A stretch of 64,000 nt of DNA from Azospirillum cavernae (GTDB lineage: Bacteria > Pseudomonadota > Alphaproteobacteria > Azospirillales > Azospirillaceae): NCBI RefSeq assembly GCF_003590795.1, contig NZ_QYUL01000002.1, forward strand, positions 62,001 through 126,000, in the 5' to 3' direction. Below the pieces are notes generated by a model. That model was not told the DNA's origin. It did no database searches and was given only the letters and a program-made list of their open reading frames with translations. The stretch's first letter is position 1. Every line of letters begins with the position of its first letter. Below, piece after piece: positions 42,110 to 50,464 of the stretch. The position numbers and the translations under genes were made by a program.

Positions 42110-42858
42110 TGGCCGCCCTCACGCCCCAACAGATCGCCGCCATGCCGCGCGCGGAGCGCGAGGCCCTGCTCGCCATGCTGGAAGAGCGGGAGCATCGGCT
42201 GTCGCGCATCGGCTTCGCCGCCCTGTTCCCCGAGGACGGGCCGCGCGCGCGCCACCTCTACCCGCGCCACATGGAGTTCTTCGCCAGCGGCGCGCGGTAT
42301 CGGGAGCGCTGCTTCATGGCCGCGAACCGGGTGGGAAAAACGGTCGGCGGCGGCTTCGAGATGACCTGCCACCTGACCGGCGATTATCCCGACTGGTGGG
42401 AGGGCAAGCGCTTCCACCACCCGGTGCGGGCCTGGGCCGCAGGCAAGACCAACGAAACCACCCGCGACATCGTGCAGGGCAAGCTGCTGGGCGACATCCT
42501 GCGCGGCGCGGAAAAGAACGTCACCGGCACCGGCATCATTCCCGGCGTCAAGCTCGGTCGCCCGACCTGGAAGCAGGGCGTGCAGGATCTCGTCGACACC
42601 ATCCCCATCAAGCACAAATCCGCCGGATGGTCGGTGCTGGGCTTCAAAAGCTACCAGCAGGGGCGCGGGTCCTTCGAGGGCACCGAACAGCACGTCATCT
42701 GGCTGGACGAGGAGCCGCCGATGGACGTCTACGGCGAATGCCTGATCCGCACCGCCACCACGCGCGGCGTCGTGATGATCACCTTCACCCCGCTCGAAGG
42801 CATGAGCGAGGTGGTGATGCAGTTCCTGCCGCAGGATATGCGGCTTTCCGAGATGTGA
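42106..42858 (+). CDS. terL: Terminase large subunit, ATPase part
   Basis: A 250-residue protein equal to only the N-terminal motor half of a TerL. Walker A is FMAANRVGKTVGGG, Walker B is HVIWLDEEPP, and the coupling motif is VMITFTPLEGMSEV. A TGA at 42856-42858 ends it exactly where intact relatives run on into the nuclease domain. That domain is found 387 bp downstream in the same frame (43246-43992). Whether the two parts assemble as a split enzyme or the gene is broken is not decided by the sequence. Confidence 0.82.
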   Translation: MMAALTPQQIAAMPRAEREALLAMLEEREHRLSRIGFAALFPEDGPRARHLYPRHMEFFASGARYRERCFMAANRVGKTVGGGFEMTCHLTGDYPDWWEGKRFHHPVRAWAAGKTNETTRDIVQGKLLGDILRGAEKNVTGTGIIPGVKLGRPTWKQGVQDLVDTIPIKHKSAGWSVLGFKSYQQGRGSFEGTEQHVIWLDEEPPMDVYGECLIRTATTRGVVMITFTPLEGMSEVVMQFLPQDMRLSEM

Positions 42859-42866
42859 GGAGCGTC

Positions 42867-42998
42867 ATGGAGTCCTTGCCCGCGCTTCGCGTCACCGAGC
42901 CGCGCCCGACCTTCCTGGGCGCGCCCATTCCGTTCCGCGCCTTCCTGCTGGTCAGCGCCGCGCCCCTGTGGGCCGTGGTCGTGCGTGGGGAGGGTTGA
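42867..42998 (+). CDS. Small hydrophobic protein inside the split terminase
   Basis: A 43-residue frame; TGAGGAGCG before the ATG at 42867 provides a good ribosome-binding site. It has a hydrophobic stretch FRAFLLVSAAPLWAVVV near the C-terminus, suggesting one membrane helix. It occupies the gap between the terminase halves. It may be real; it is too short to assign. Confidence 0.4.
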   Translation: MESLPALRVTEPRPTFLGAPIPFRAFLLVSAAPLWAVVVRGEG

Positions 42999-43002
42999 CC
43001 GC

Positions 43003-43242
43003 ATGTCCGTGAACATGGCGCTCCAGCCCTGCCGCGACTGCGGCGCCCGGCCCGGCATGGCGCACTTCGACGGCTGCCCGCAGGACGGCGCGCTGATGTC
43101 GGCGGTTCCCCTTCCGTCGCCCAGCGCGCCCCCTCTGTCCAGCGCCTCGCCCGTCGCGCCGCTGACGTCTCCGCCGAAATATCCGGTGGGCACGCCGCAG
43201 GCCGACACGCTGCACCAAGCCCTCAAGCGGATGGGCGGTTGA
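43003..43242 (+). CDS. Small zinc-knuckle-like protein inside the split terminase
   Basis: A 79-residue protein; GGGGAGG lies before the ATG at 43003. The N-terminal pattern CRDCGARPGMAHFDGC (Cys-x2-Cys, His, Cys) could bind zinc, and the rest is proline/serine-rich. It lies in the same reading frame as both terminase halves and stops 3 bp before the second one. Confidence 0.5.
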   Translation: MSVNMALQPCRDCGARPGMAHFDGCPQDGALMSAVPLPSPSAPPLSSASPVAPLTSPPKYPVGTPQADTLHQALKRMGG

Positions 43243-43245
43243 TCC

Positions 43246-43992
43246 ATGCCCGAAATAACTCCCAGCCGGTATTTGGTTCAGGCGGGCTGGTCGGATGTTC
43301 CGCATTTGGACGCTGATACCCAGCGCGAGCTGCTGGCCTCGACGCAGCCCTACCTGCGCGACGCCCGGTCCAAGGGCGTTCCGTCGCTCGGCGCCGGCGC
43401 CATCTATCCGGTCGCCGAGAGCGAGATCATGGTGGAGCCGTTCGCGATCCCGGCCTATTGGCCGCGCGCCTACGGCCTCGACGTGGGCTGGAACCGCACC
43501 GCCGCCGCCTGGGGCGCTCACGACACCAACACCGACACCCTCTATCTCTACGCCGAGCATTACCGGGGCCAGGCCGAACCCTCCACCCACGCGACCGCGA
43601 TCCGGGCGCGCGGCGACTGGATGCCGGGCGCCATCGACCCCGCCGCGCGTGGCCGTTCTCAGCGCGACGGCGAGCAGCTCCTCCAGAACTACCTTGACCT
43701 TGGCCTCAAACTGACCAAGGCCGACAACGCGGTGGACGCTGGAATCGACGACGTTTGGATGCGGCTCGCCACCGGGCGGCTGAAGGTGTTCCGCACCTGC
43801 CTCAACTGGTGGGCGGAATACCGGCTCTACCGGCGGGACGAGAAAGGCAAGATCGTCAAGGCCAACGACCATCTGATGGACGCCACCCGCTATCTGATCC
43901 GCACCGGCCTGGGGCTGGCCATCACCGCGCCCGCCCACGCGCGCGGCGCCATCACGCATCACATTGTCGGAGATTCCCATGCCGGGTATTGA
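43246..43992 (+). CDS. Terminase large subunit, nuclease part
   Basis: A 248-residue protein matching the C-terminal RNase H-like nuclease half of TerL. The opening YLVQAGWSDVPHLDADTQRE is the usual continuation of the ATPase half. Catalytic acidic residues are likely in GLDVGWNRTAA, PGAIDPAARG and KANDHLMDATRYLI. Its ATG gives a separate polypeptide. It overlaps the start of the portal gene by 14 bp. Confidence 0.82.
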   Translation: MPEITPSRYLVQAGWSDVPHLDADTQRELLASTQPYLRDARSKGVPSLGAGAIYPVAESEIMVEPFAIPAYWPRAYGLDVGWNRTAAAWGAHDTNTDTLYLYAEHYRGQAEPSTHATAIRARGDWMPGAIDPAARGRSQRDGEQLLQNYLDLGLKLTKADNAVDAGIDDVWMRLATGRLKVFRTCLNWWAEYRLYRRDEKGKIVKANDHLMDATRYLIRTGLGLAITAPAHARGAITHHIVGDSHAGY

Positions 43993-46237
43993 CGTGCCGC
44001 TCGCCGACGCGATGGGGGAAGAGCAGGCTCGGCAGGAGGCCGCCACCGCCGAACTGCGGCTTCAGGACCGCGCCCGCCAGATCGCCAGCGACCTCGAACG
44101 GCTGGTGAAGGACGCTGTGACCAAGCGCGTGACCGTCGAAGATCGCTGGTACGACGATCTCCGCCAGTATCATGGCCGGTACGACGCGACCACCGAAGCG
44201 GCGCTGCGCAAGGCCGAGCGGTCGCGTCTGTTCGTCAATCAGACGAAGCCGAAGACGAACGCCTGGAAGGCCCGCCTGTCCGACCTGCTGTTTCCGACCG
44301 ACGACCGCAACTGGGGCATCCAACCGACGCCGGTCCCCGAGTTGAGCGACGTGGCCAAGACGCCGAACGACCACCCCGACGAGCGGCGGCGGCAGGAGGG
44401 CGAGCAGGCCCGCGCCATGATGGAGGACGCCCAGCGCCGAGCCTCGGCCATGCAGACGGAGATCGACGACCAGTTGACCGAGAGCCGCTACGGCATCCAC
44501 GCCCGCGAGGCCATCGACGACGCCTGCCAGCTCGGCACCGGGATCCTGAAGGGGCCGGTGGTGGACAGCCGGACGCGGCGGAGCTGGGGGAAGGTGCCAG
44601 CCCAGGGGCCGGACGGCACGCTGATCGAAATCGACGCTCTGGTCGAGGTTCAGGATCCACGACCGAAATACACCCGCGTTGACCCATGGCGCTTCTACCC
44701 CGACCCCAACGGGAACCGGGTCGAGGAATGCGAGTATTTCTTCGAGCTGCATCTGCTGTCGAAAACCGAGTTGCGGCGGCTGGCCAAGAAGCCGGGGTTC
44801 TCGCAAGACGCCATCCGCCGGTTGCTGAAGGAGGATTCCCGCGAGGCGCCGCCGCCCTGGATGGCGCAGGTCCGCTCGATCACGGACGGCGACACCGTGT
44901 CGGTCGAGGGCAAGTTCACGGTGTGGGAATACAACGGGCCGCTGACCGCCGAACAGCTCTGCTGTCTCTACACGGCCAACGGGAGGGCCGACGTGGCGTC
45001 CGAATACGCCGACATCGACCCGCTCGACGAGGTGCAGATCGTCGTGTGGTTCTGCCAGAACGAGGTGTTGAAGTTCGGCATCCATGTTCTCGACAGCCAG
45101 GACCCGATCTATTCGGCCTTCTGCTTCTCCCGCGACAAGGGCAGCTTCTGGGGGCGGGGTGTGCCGTCGCTGATGCGCGACACCCAGTCGGCGCTGAACG
45201 CGGCGTGGCGGATGATGATGGACAATGGCGGCCTGTCGACCGGGCCGCAGATCGTCATCAACAAGGAGCGCATCGAGCCAGCCGACGGCAAATGGGAGCT
45301 GAAGCCGCGCAAGCTGTGGTGGGCCAGGAACGACGCCTCGTCCGGCGCCGCTGGTCTGAAGGCCGTCTTCGAGACCTACGCCATCGACAGCCGACAGGCC
45401 GAGCTGCTGAACATCATCAAGGTGGCGAAGGAGTTCATCGACGACGAGGTGTCCTTGCCTCTGATCTCCCAGGGCGAGGCGGGCGCGCACCAGACGCAGA
45501 CCGCCAACGGCATGTCGATGCTCCAGAACGCCGCCAACGTCATCTTCCGCGACGCGGTCAAGGATTGGGACGACGAGGTGACGACGCCGAACATCCGGCG
45601 CCTCTATGACTGGAACATGCAGTTCAACCGGAAGGACGGCGTCAAGGGCGACTTCGAGGTGGACGCGCGCGGCACGTCGGTCCTGCTGGTCCGCGAGGCG
45701 CAGGCGCAGAACCTGATGACCATGTGCCTTCAGTTCACCGGGCATCCGGTGCTGGGGCCGCTGGTCAAGGCCGCGCCCATGCTCCGCAAGACCGTGCAGG
45801 CGCACATGCTGTCCGCCGACGAGCTGATCAAGACCGACGACGAAATCGCCAAGGATCAGCAAAGCCAGCAGCAGGCGCAACAGGACGGCCAGCAGGATCC
45901 TCGCGCCGAGATCGAGATGAAGAAGATCGAGGCGGCGATGCAAAAGGCCCAGATCGACGCCCAGACGAAGCTTCAGGTCGCCCAGATCAACCGCGACACC
46001 GAACTCGCCAAGCTGGCCGCCGCGCAGAATCTCACGGTCGAGCAGATGCGGTCGAAGCTCCAGATGCAGGCCGCCGACCAGGAGCACAAGGAGCGCATCT
46101 TCGCCGCCGAGGTCGGCTTCAAGGACCGGCAGTCCGCCCGCGACCGCGCGCCGGTTCCCGGCCAGGCGTCGCCCGGTCTGGGCGGAGCGCCCGTCCATCC
46201 CGTTCAGCCCGCCTCCGGGACGCGGTTTGCCCCATGA
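43979..46237 (+). CDS. Portal protein (podovirus type)
   Basis: A 752-residue protein starting at the ATG at 43979 with GGAG upstream. The long portal with LFVNQTKPKTNAWKARLSDL, IHAREAIDDACQLGTGILKG and a Gln-rich helical C-terminal third (SQQQAQQDGQQDP, then a coiled-coil barrel-like region) is characteristic of short-tailed phages. It forms the dodecameric DNA channel at one capsid vertex and binds the terminase. Confidence 0.86.
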   Translation: MPGIDVPLADAMGEEQARQEAATAELRLQDRARQIASDLERLVKDAVTKRVTVEDRWYDDLRQYHGRYDATTEAALRKAERSRLFVNQTKPKTNAWKARLSDLLFPTDDRNWGIQPTPVPELSDVAKTPNDHPDERRRQEGEQARAMMEDAQRRASAMQTEIDDQLTESRYGIHAREAIDDACQLGTGILKGPVVDSRTRRSWGKVPAQGPDGTLIEIDALVEVQDPRPKYTRVDPWRFYPDPNGNRVEECEYFFELHLLSKTELRRLAKKPGFSQDAIRRLLKEDSREAPPPWMAQVRSITDGDTVSVEGKFTVWEYNGPLTAEQLCCLYTANGRADVASEYADIDPLDEVQIVVWFCQNEVLKFGIHVLDSQDPIYSAFCFSRDKGSFWGRGVPSLMRDTQSALNAAWRMMMDNGGLSTGPQIVINKERIEPADGKWELKPRKLWWARNDASSGAAGLKAVFETYAIDSRQAELLNIIKVAKEFIDDEVSLPLISQGEAGAHQTQTANGMSMLQNAANVIFRDAVKDWDDEVTTPNIRRLYDWNMQFNRKDGVKGDFEVDARGTSVLLVREAQAQNLMTMCLQFTGHPVLGPLVKAAPMLRKTVQAHMLSADELIKTDDEIAKDQQSQQQAQQDGQQDPRAEIEMKKIEAAMQKAQIDAQTKLQVAQINRDTELAKLAAAQNLTVEQMRSKLQMQAADQEHKERIFAAEVGFKDRQSARDRAPVPGQASPGLGGAPVHPVQPASGTRFAP

Positions 46238-46449
46238 CCGGCATCGACAAGCATTCCGCCACTTGGGCGGCGGTCTCGGCATGGGCGGACGCGCGCCGAG
46301 CCGCCATCCGCGCCGAAATCGACAACCCCGCCACTGGGCACGACCGCACGCAGCTTCTGCGGGGCCAACTGCTGGAACTGTCAGGCCTGCTCGCCCTCAC
46401 CGAGGAGCGCCCCACCATTGAGATCAACACGGAGACCTATGGGCTATGA
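46234..46449 (+). CDS. Small virion-region protein
   Basis: A 71-residue helical protein whose ATG overlaps the portal stop and whose stop overlaps the next ATG. It contains TWAAVSAWADARRAAIRAEI and ends EINTETYGL. It is a common companion between portal and scaffold genes. The function is unknown. Confidence 0.6.
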   Translation: MTGIDKHSATWAAVSAWADARRAAIRAEIDNPATGHDRTQLLRGQLLELSGLLALTEERPTIEINTETYGL

Positions 46450-47450
46450 CGACCGCCACGCACCCGCCTGCCGACGAGCCGTTGACCGCCTCCACGACGG
46501 ACGGAGCGGGCGATTCCTTCGAGACCGCCTTCGCGGAGTTCGCCGGGAGCCCGTCCGGCGCGGTTTCGGATGGCGCGGCGCCGTCCGAGCGATCCGACGC
46601 GACCGGCGGAGAGCGGACCGACGGCGCGCCGCCGCCCGGAGAAGCGGAAGGGGGAGCCGCTCCGGCGCAGGTCCAAACGCAAGGGGGTGGACACATCGCG
46701 AACGGCGACGATATATGGAACAGCGCAAGCGAGCAGCAACGGGCCGCCTTCGAGGCCGCCCAAGCCAAGCTTCACGCGCTGGACCATGACAGCCGCTCCA
46801 ACCGGGGCCGCGTCGCGGCGCTCCAGCGCGAAACCGAGACCCTGCGAAAGCAGTTGGCCGCCCTCCATGGGGCCGCCGGTTCGACAGGCCAGGACCAGAC
46901 GGACGCCTCCGACGCCGACATTCGTCGGCTCCAAGAGGAATATCCCGAGGTCGCACGCCCCGTCCTCAAGCAGATTTCGTCGTTGCAACGGCAACTCAAC
47001 GAAGCGCAACAACGCCTCGACCGGCGGGAGTCCCTGGAGACCCAGCGGGAGCGCGAGCAGGCCCTGGACCGCGAGGAGCAGGCCCTGGCTCAGATGCACC
47101 CGGATTGGGACAAGGTGACGGCCCGGCCCGAATTCACGGCGTGGCTGTCCACTCAGCCGCGTTATGTGGTCGAAGCGATTCAGCGCAACGGCGAGGCCAT
47201 CCAGGACGCGGCGGAGGCCGGTGACATCATCACCCGCTTCAAGCAGGCGACCGGGATCGCTCAAGCAACGGCGGCAGCCTCCGCGCCCGCAGCCGTCACG
47301 GCGACGGGCGCATCCGCGAACCTCGCGGCCCGTCGGCAACGCCAGCTCGAGTCAGGGGCGACGATCACCAGCCGAGGCGCAGGCCCGGCGGGCGGTCCAC
47401 CCGACGACTTTGAAGCTGCCTTCGCGTATTACGCCAACAAGGGCCGCTAA
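46446..47450 (+). CDS. Probable scaffolding protein
   Basis: A 334-residue protein. The N-terminal 90 residues are acidic and low complexity; the centre is a long charged coiled coil (RVAALQRETETLRKQLAALH, then LQRQLNEAQQRLDRRESLE); the tail is Ala/Gly-rich, ending AAFAYYANKGR. Composition and position directly before the major capsid gene are typical of phage scaffolds that guide procapsid assembly and then leave. Confidence 0.75.
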   Translation: MTTATHPPADEPLTASTTDGAGDSFETAFAEFAGSPSGAVSDGAAPSERSDATGGERTDGAPPPGEAEGGAAPAQVQTQGGGHIANGDDIWNSASEQQRAAFEAAQAKLHALDHDSRSNRGRVAALQRETETLRKQLAALHGAAGSTGQDQTDASDADIRRLQEEYPEVARPVLKQISSLQRQLNEAQQRLDRRESLETQREREQALDREEQALAQMHPDWDKVTARPEFTAWLSTQPRYVVEAIQRNGEAIQDAAEAGDIITRFKQATGIAQATAAASAPAAVTATGASANLAARRQRQLESGATITSRGAGPAGGPPDDFEAAFAYYANKGR

Positions 47451-47467
47451 CCGCAGGGCAACGCCCC

Positions 47468-48478
47468 ATGGCCATCGGTCAGACCACCTACGGCGACATC
47501 AACCAGCGCACCGCCGCCTGGGCCGCCAGCGAGATGCTGAAGCACGCCGAGCCGGTGCTCGTGCTGCAAAAGTTCGGCATGACGAAGCCGATGCCGAAGA
47601 ACAAGGCGGACACGGTCAAGTTCCGGCGTCCGATTCCCTTCGGCGCGGCCACCACGCCGTTGGTCGAAGGCGTCACGCCGTCGGCCCAGAAGATGAGCTA
47701 CGAGGACGTGACCGCCACCCTCAAGCAGTATGGCAAGCCGATTGAGATCACCGACGTCATCGATGATCTCGCCGAGGATCCGGTGCTGAAGGACGCCTCG
47801 CAGTTGGCCGGAGAGCAGGCGGCGCTGACGACCGAGATGATCACCTATGGCGTCATCAAGGCTGGCACCAGCGTCTTCTACGCCAACGGCTCCAGCCGCT
47901 CGTCCGTCAACACGCCGGTCAGCCTGTCCAAGCAGCGGGCTGTGACCCGTTTCCTGAAGGCGCAGAAGGCGATGAAGATCACCTCCGTGCTGGACGGCTC
48001 GCCGAACTACGGCACCAAGCCCATCGAGGCGAGCTTCATCGCGGTCGCCCACACCGATCTGGAATCGGACATTCGTGGCATGGCCGGTTTCACCCCCGTC
48101 GCCGAATACGGCAGCCGCAAGCCGGTGTGCCCGGAGGAGATCGGCAGCGTCGAGGATGTGCGCTACGTCCTGTCGCCCGAACTGAATCCTCTCACCGACG
48201 CCGGTGGGGCCTATGCCGGGTCGGGCACGCCGATGGTGTCCACCACCGGGACCAGCGCCGACGTCTACCCGGTCCTGTTCTTCGGCAAGGAGGCCTTCGG
48301 CACCGTGCCGCTGAAGGGCGCGGGCGCCATCACGCCCATGGTCCTTAACCCCGGCAAGCCGGACAAGTCCGACCCGTTGGGGCAGCGCGGCTACGTCTCG
48401 TGGAAGACGTACTTCACCGCCGTGATCCTGAACCAGAACTGGATGTCGCGGCTGGAGGTGGCTGTCACCGCCCTCTAA
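47468..48478 (+). CDS. Major capsid protein, N4-gp56 family
   Basis: A 336-residue protein; GGGCAACGCC precedes the ATG at 47468. The opening TTYGDINQRTAAWAASEMLK, the central GKPIEITDVIDDLAEDPVLK and the C-terminal GYVSWKTYFTAVILNQNWMS are hallmarks of the N4-gp56 capsid family (HK97 fold). It makes the icosahedral shell and supports the podovirus assignment. Confidence 0.9.
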   Translation: MAIGQTTYGDINQRTAAWAASEMLKHAEPVLVLQKFGMTKPMPKNKADTVKFRRPIPFGAATTPLVEGVTPSAQKMSYEDVTATLKQYGKPIEITDVIDDLAEDPVLKDASQLAGEQAALTTEMITYGVIKAGTSVFYANGSSRSSVNTPVSLSKQRAVTRFLKAQKAMKITSVLDGSPNYGTKPIEASFIAVAHTDLESDIRGMAGFTPVAEYGSRKPVCPEEIGSVEDVRYVLSPELNPLTDAGGAYAGSGTPMVSTTGTSADVYPVLFFGKEAFGTVPLKGAGAITPMVLNPGKPDKSDPLGQRGYVSWKTYFTAVILNQNWMSRLEVAVTAL

Positions 48479-48544
48479 TCGGCCCCTTCCGTGCGGGCCG
48501 ACAGCACCGGCCCGCCGCATTCCCTCCGTCAAGGACACCCCGAT

Positions 48545-48898
48545 ATGGCCAGCAACATGCGAACCGGCGCTGTGACCGGCACCGGCGCCGCCATCAACGT
48601 CAGCCTCGGCTGGCAGCCCGATTACGTGAAGGTGATGAACATCGCCGACGCTGGGAATCTCGATCCCATCATCGAATGGACCAGCGACATGCCCGCCGCC
48701 GCCGGCATGAAGTTCCTGCGCGTCGTCGACAACGCGACCACGGCGAACAAGAGCCACGCCTACGTCACGGCGAACGGCGTCAGCGTCTACGCGGGCAGCG
48801 CTTCGGCGGGCGAGGGCTTCACCATCGGGGCCGACGCGGACGTCAACGCGGCGGGCGAGAAGATCGTCTGGATCGCCATGCGCAACCAGCGCGGCTGA
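48545..48898 (+). CDS. Probable capsid decoration or minor head protein
   Basis: A 117-residue protein starting at the ATG at 48545. It is rich in beta-type segments, glycine and alanine (VTGTGAAINVSLGWQPDYVK, then GEGFTIGADADVN). It follows the capsid gene, the usual place for cement or decoration proteins. No specific family is identified. Confidence 0.62.
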   Translation: MASNMRTGAVTGTGAAINVSLGWQPDYVKVMNIADAGNLDPIIEWTSDMPAAAGMKFLRVVDNATTANKSHAYVTANGVSVYAGSASAGEGFTIGADADVNAAGEKIVWIAMRNQRG

Positions 48899-48956
48899 GA
48901 CCCTGGGTCGGGCCGTTGCGGCGGCCCCCTCGCCCGCTTGAACAGGAGCATGGCCC

Positions 48957-49229
48957 ATGGCCGCGCGGACCGCCTCTCTCCAGCTCATCTCGAAAATCCA
49001 CGCCGGTGATCGCCGCGCGCTGGACACCCTGCTGCGCACCCTGCACAGCGCGCCGACCGTCACGGCCCTGACCGACAGCACCGGGGGTTCCGCGAACGAC
49101 ACGCTGGTGGCCGTCGGCGCCACGAACGGCAGCGACGTGAGCGCGGCCATCAACAACAACTTCGCGGACCTCGCGGCCAAGGTCAACGCCCTCCGTTCGG
49201 CGTTGATCACCGCTGGCATCCTGCCCTGA
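48957..49229 (+). CDS. Small virion-region protein
   Basis: A 90-residue protein with SAAINNNFADLAAKVNALRS near the C-terminus. This motif recurs in phage proteins with short trimeric coiled coils. It lies between head and adaptor genes. The function is unknown. Confidence 0.6.
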   Translation: MAARTASLQLISKIHAGDRRALDTLLRTLHSAPTVTALTDSTGGSANDTLVAVGATNGSDVSAAINNNFADLAAKVNALRSALITAGILP

Positions 49230-49258
49230 TCCCGATCATTCGAGAGGTTTCACCCCCA

Positions 49259-49762
49259 ATGTCGAACGATGTGACCGTCAAACTCGCCGACGCCACCGCC
49301 GCGCAACTGCGCTATTTCGCCGAAATCGTGCTCGGGCTGTCGCTCGGCCCCAACCCCGCCATCAAGACCGAGACGCTGATCGCCAAGATCATGTCGACCG
49401 GCTACCAGCGTGACGACATCACCGTCCCGGCCAGCGTCGGCGGCGACGCGGCGTCGCAGGCTTCAGCGGCGGACACCCCGGCGCACGCGGTCGATCCCGG
49501 CAGCTATCAGCGCGGGCCGCGCGCCTCGATCCTGATCGAGCGCCAGGAAGGCCCCGGCGGCGACCGCGACGTCTTCGTGGCGGTCAACGGCAAGTCGATG
49601 CTGATTCCGCGCGGCAAGCCCTGCGCCGTCGGCCTCCCTTACGTCGAGGCGCTCCAGCACGCCGTGCAGACCCTCTATAACATGGAGGAGGACGGCTCCA
49701 TCACGTCCCGCGAGGTGCCGCTGTATTTGATGCGCATCCTCTCCATGCCCGCCGCCGCCTGA
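49259..49762 (+). CDS. Virion-region protein of unknown function
   Basis: A 167-residue protein. The N-terminal 55 residues are helical (LRYFAEIVLGLSLGPNPAIK) and resemble Rho/SAP-like helix pairs. The C-terminal half is beta-type (RDVFVAVNGKSMLIPRGKPC). It precedes the head-tail adaptor gene and is probably structural. Confidence 0.6.
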   Translation: MSNDVTVKLADATAAQLRYFAEIVLGLSLGPNPAIKTETLIAKIMSTGYQRDDITVPASVGGDAASQASAADTPAHAVDPGSYQRGPRASILIERQEGPGGDRDVFVAVNGKSMLIPRGKPCAVGLPYVEALQHAVQTLYNMEEDGSITSREVPLYLMRILSMPAAA

Positions 49763-49777
49763 TCGGACGCTCCAGCG

Positions 49778-50464
49778 ATGGCAACCTTCCTGCAACTCTG
49801 CCAGTCCGTGGCGCGCGACAGCGGCACCGTCTCGGGCGTCCAGCCGACCAGCGTGACCGGCCAGACAGGTCGGCTGGCGAAGATCGTGCTGTTCACCGCA
49901 ACGGCCTGGACCGACATCCAGAACAGCCGCAGCGCTTGGGCGTGGATGCGGGCGGAGTTCGAGGGGGGTGCGGCGGGCGGGGTCGGCGAATACACCGCCG
50001 CCGCCTGGTCGCTCGACGACTGGGCCGAATGGGTCGTAAGCCCCGGCTCCATCACCCTCTACGATCCGGCGGTCGGCGTCGCGGACGAGGGCGAGATCGA
50101 CATTATAGGCTGGGACGCCTACCGGCGTCGCTACGGTCGCGGGGCGCAGACCATCGGTCGGCCCATCGCCTGCGCGGTGAAACCAAACGGCGCGCTGCTG
50201 CTGGGACCGATCCCGAGGGCGGCCTACACAGTGCGTGGCGAATACCGCACGGCGCCGCAATTGCTGACGACCAACACCGACACGCCGAACCTGCCAAAGC
50301 GCTTTCACGACATCATCAAATGGCGCGCGCTGTTGCTGCTGGCCGAGTTCGACGAGGCGCCGACCGCCATGGCCACGGCCGCCACGAACTACCGCCGCAT
50401 GCTCGGCGACCTTGAGCGCGACCAGCTCCCGACCATCACCGTTGTTGGAGGGGCGCTGGCATGA
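49778..50464 (+). CDS. Head-tail adaptor-like protein
   Basis: A 228-residue protein. It opens FLQLCQSVARDSGTVSGVQP, then TDIQNSRSAWAWMR and near the end FHDIIKWRALLLLAEFDEAP. This is the usual pattern of podoviral adaptor proteins (P22 gp4/T7 gp11-like) that sit below the portal. It overlaps the next tail gene by 4 bp. Confidence 0.75.
   Translation: MATFLQLCQSVARDSGTVSGVQPTSVTGQTGRLAKIVLFTATAWTDIQNSRSAWAWMRAEFEGGAAGGVGEYTAAAWSLDDWAEWVVSPGSITLYDPAVGVADEGEIDIIGWDAYRRRYGRGAQTIGRPIACAVKPNGALLLGPIPRAAYTVRGEYRTAPQLLTTNTDTPNLPKRFHDIIKWRALLLLAEFDEAPTAMATAATNYRRMLGDLERDQLPTITVVGGALA

Noticed and set aside
42859..43245. Intein or group I intron inside the terminase gene
   Set aside because: The insert contains stop codons and two small ORFs with their own ribosome-binding sites, and I cannot see intein blocks or an intron core; splicing was left as a test, not claimed.
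43952..46282. A 776-residue open frame antisense to the portal gene
   Set aside because: It is a high-GC shadow with no recognisable motif, opposite a well-supported portal gene.
47447..49219. A 590-residue open frame antisense to the capsid genes
   Set aside because: Composition is typical of antisense reading in GC-rich DNA; the sense strand holds a clear N4-gp56 capsid protein.
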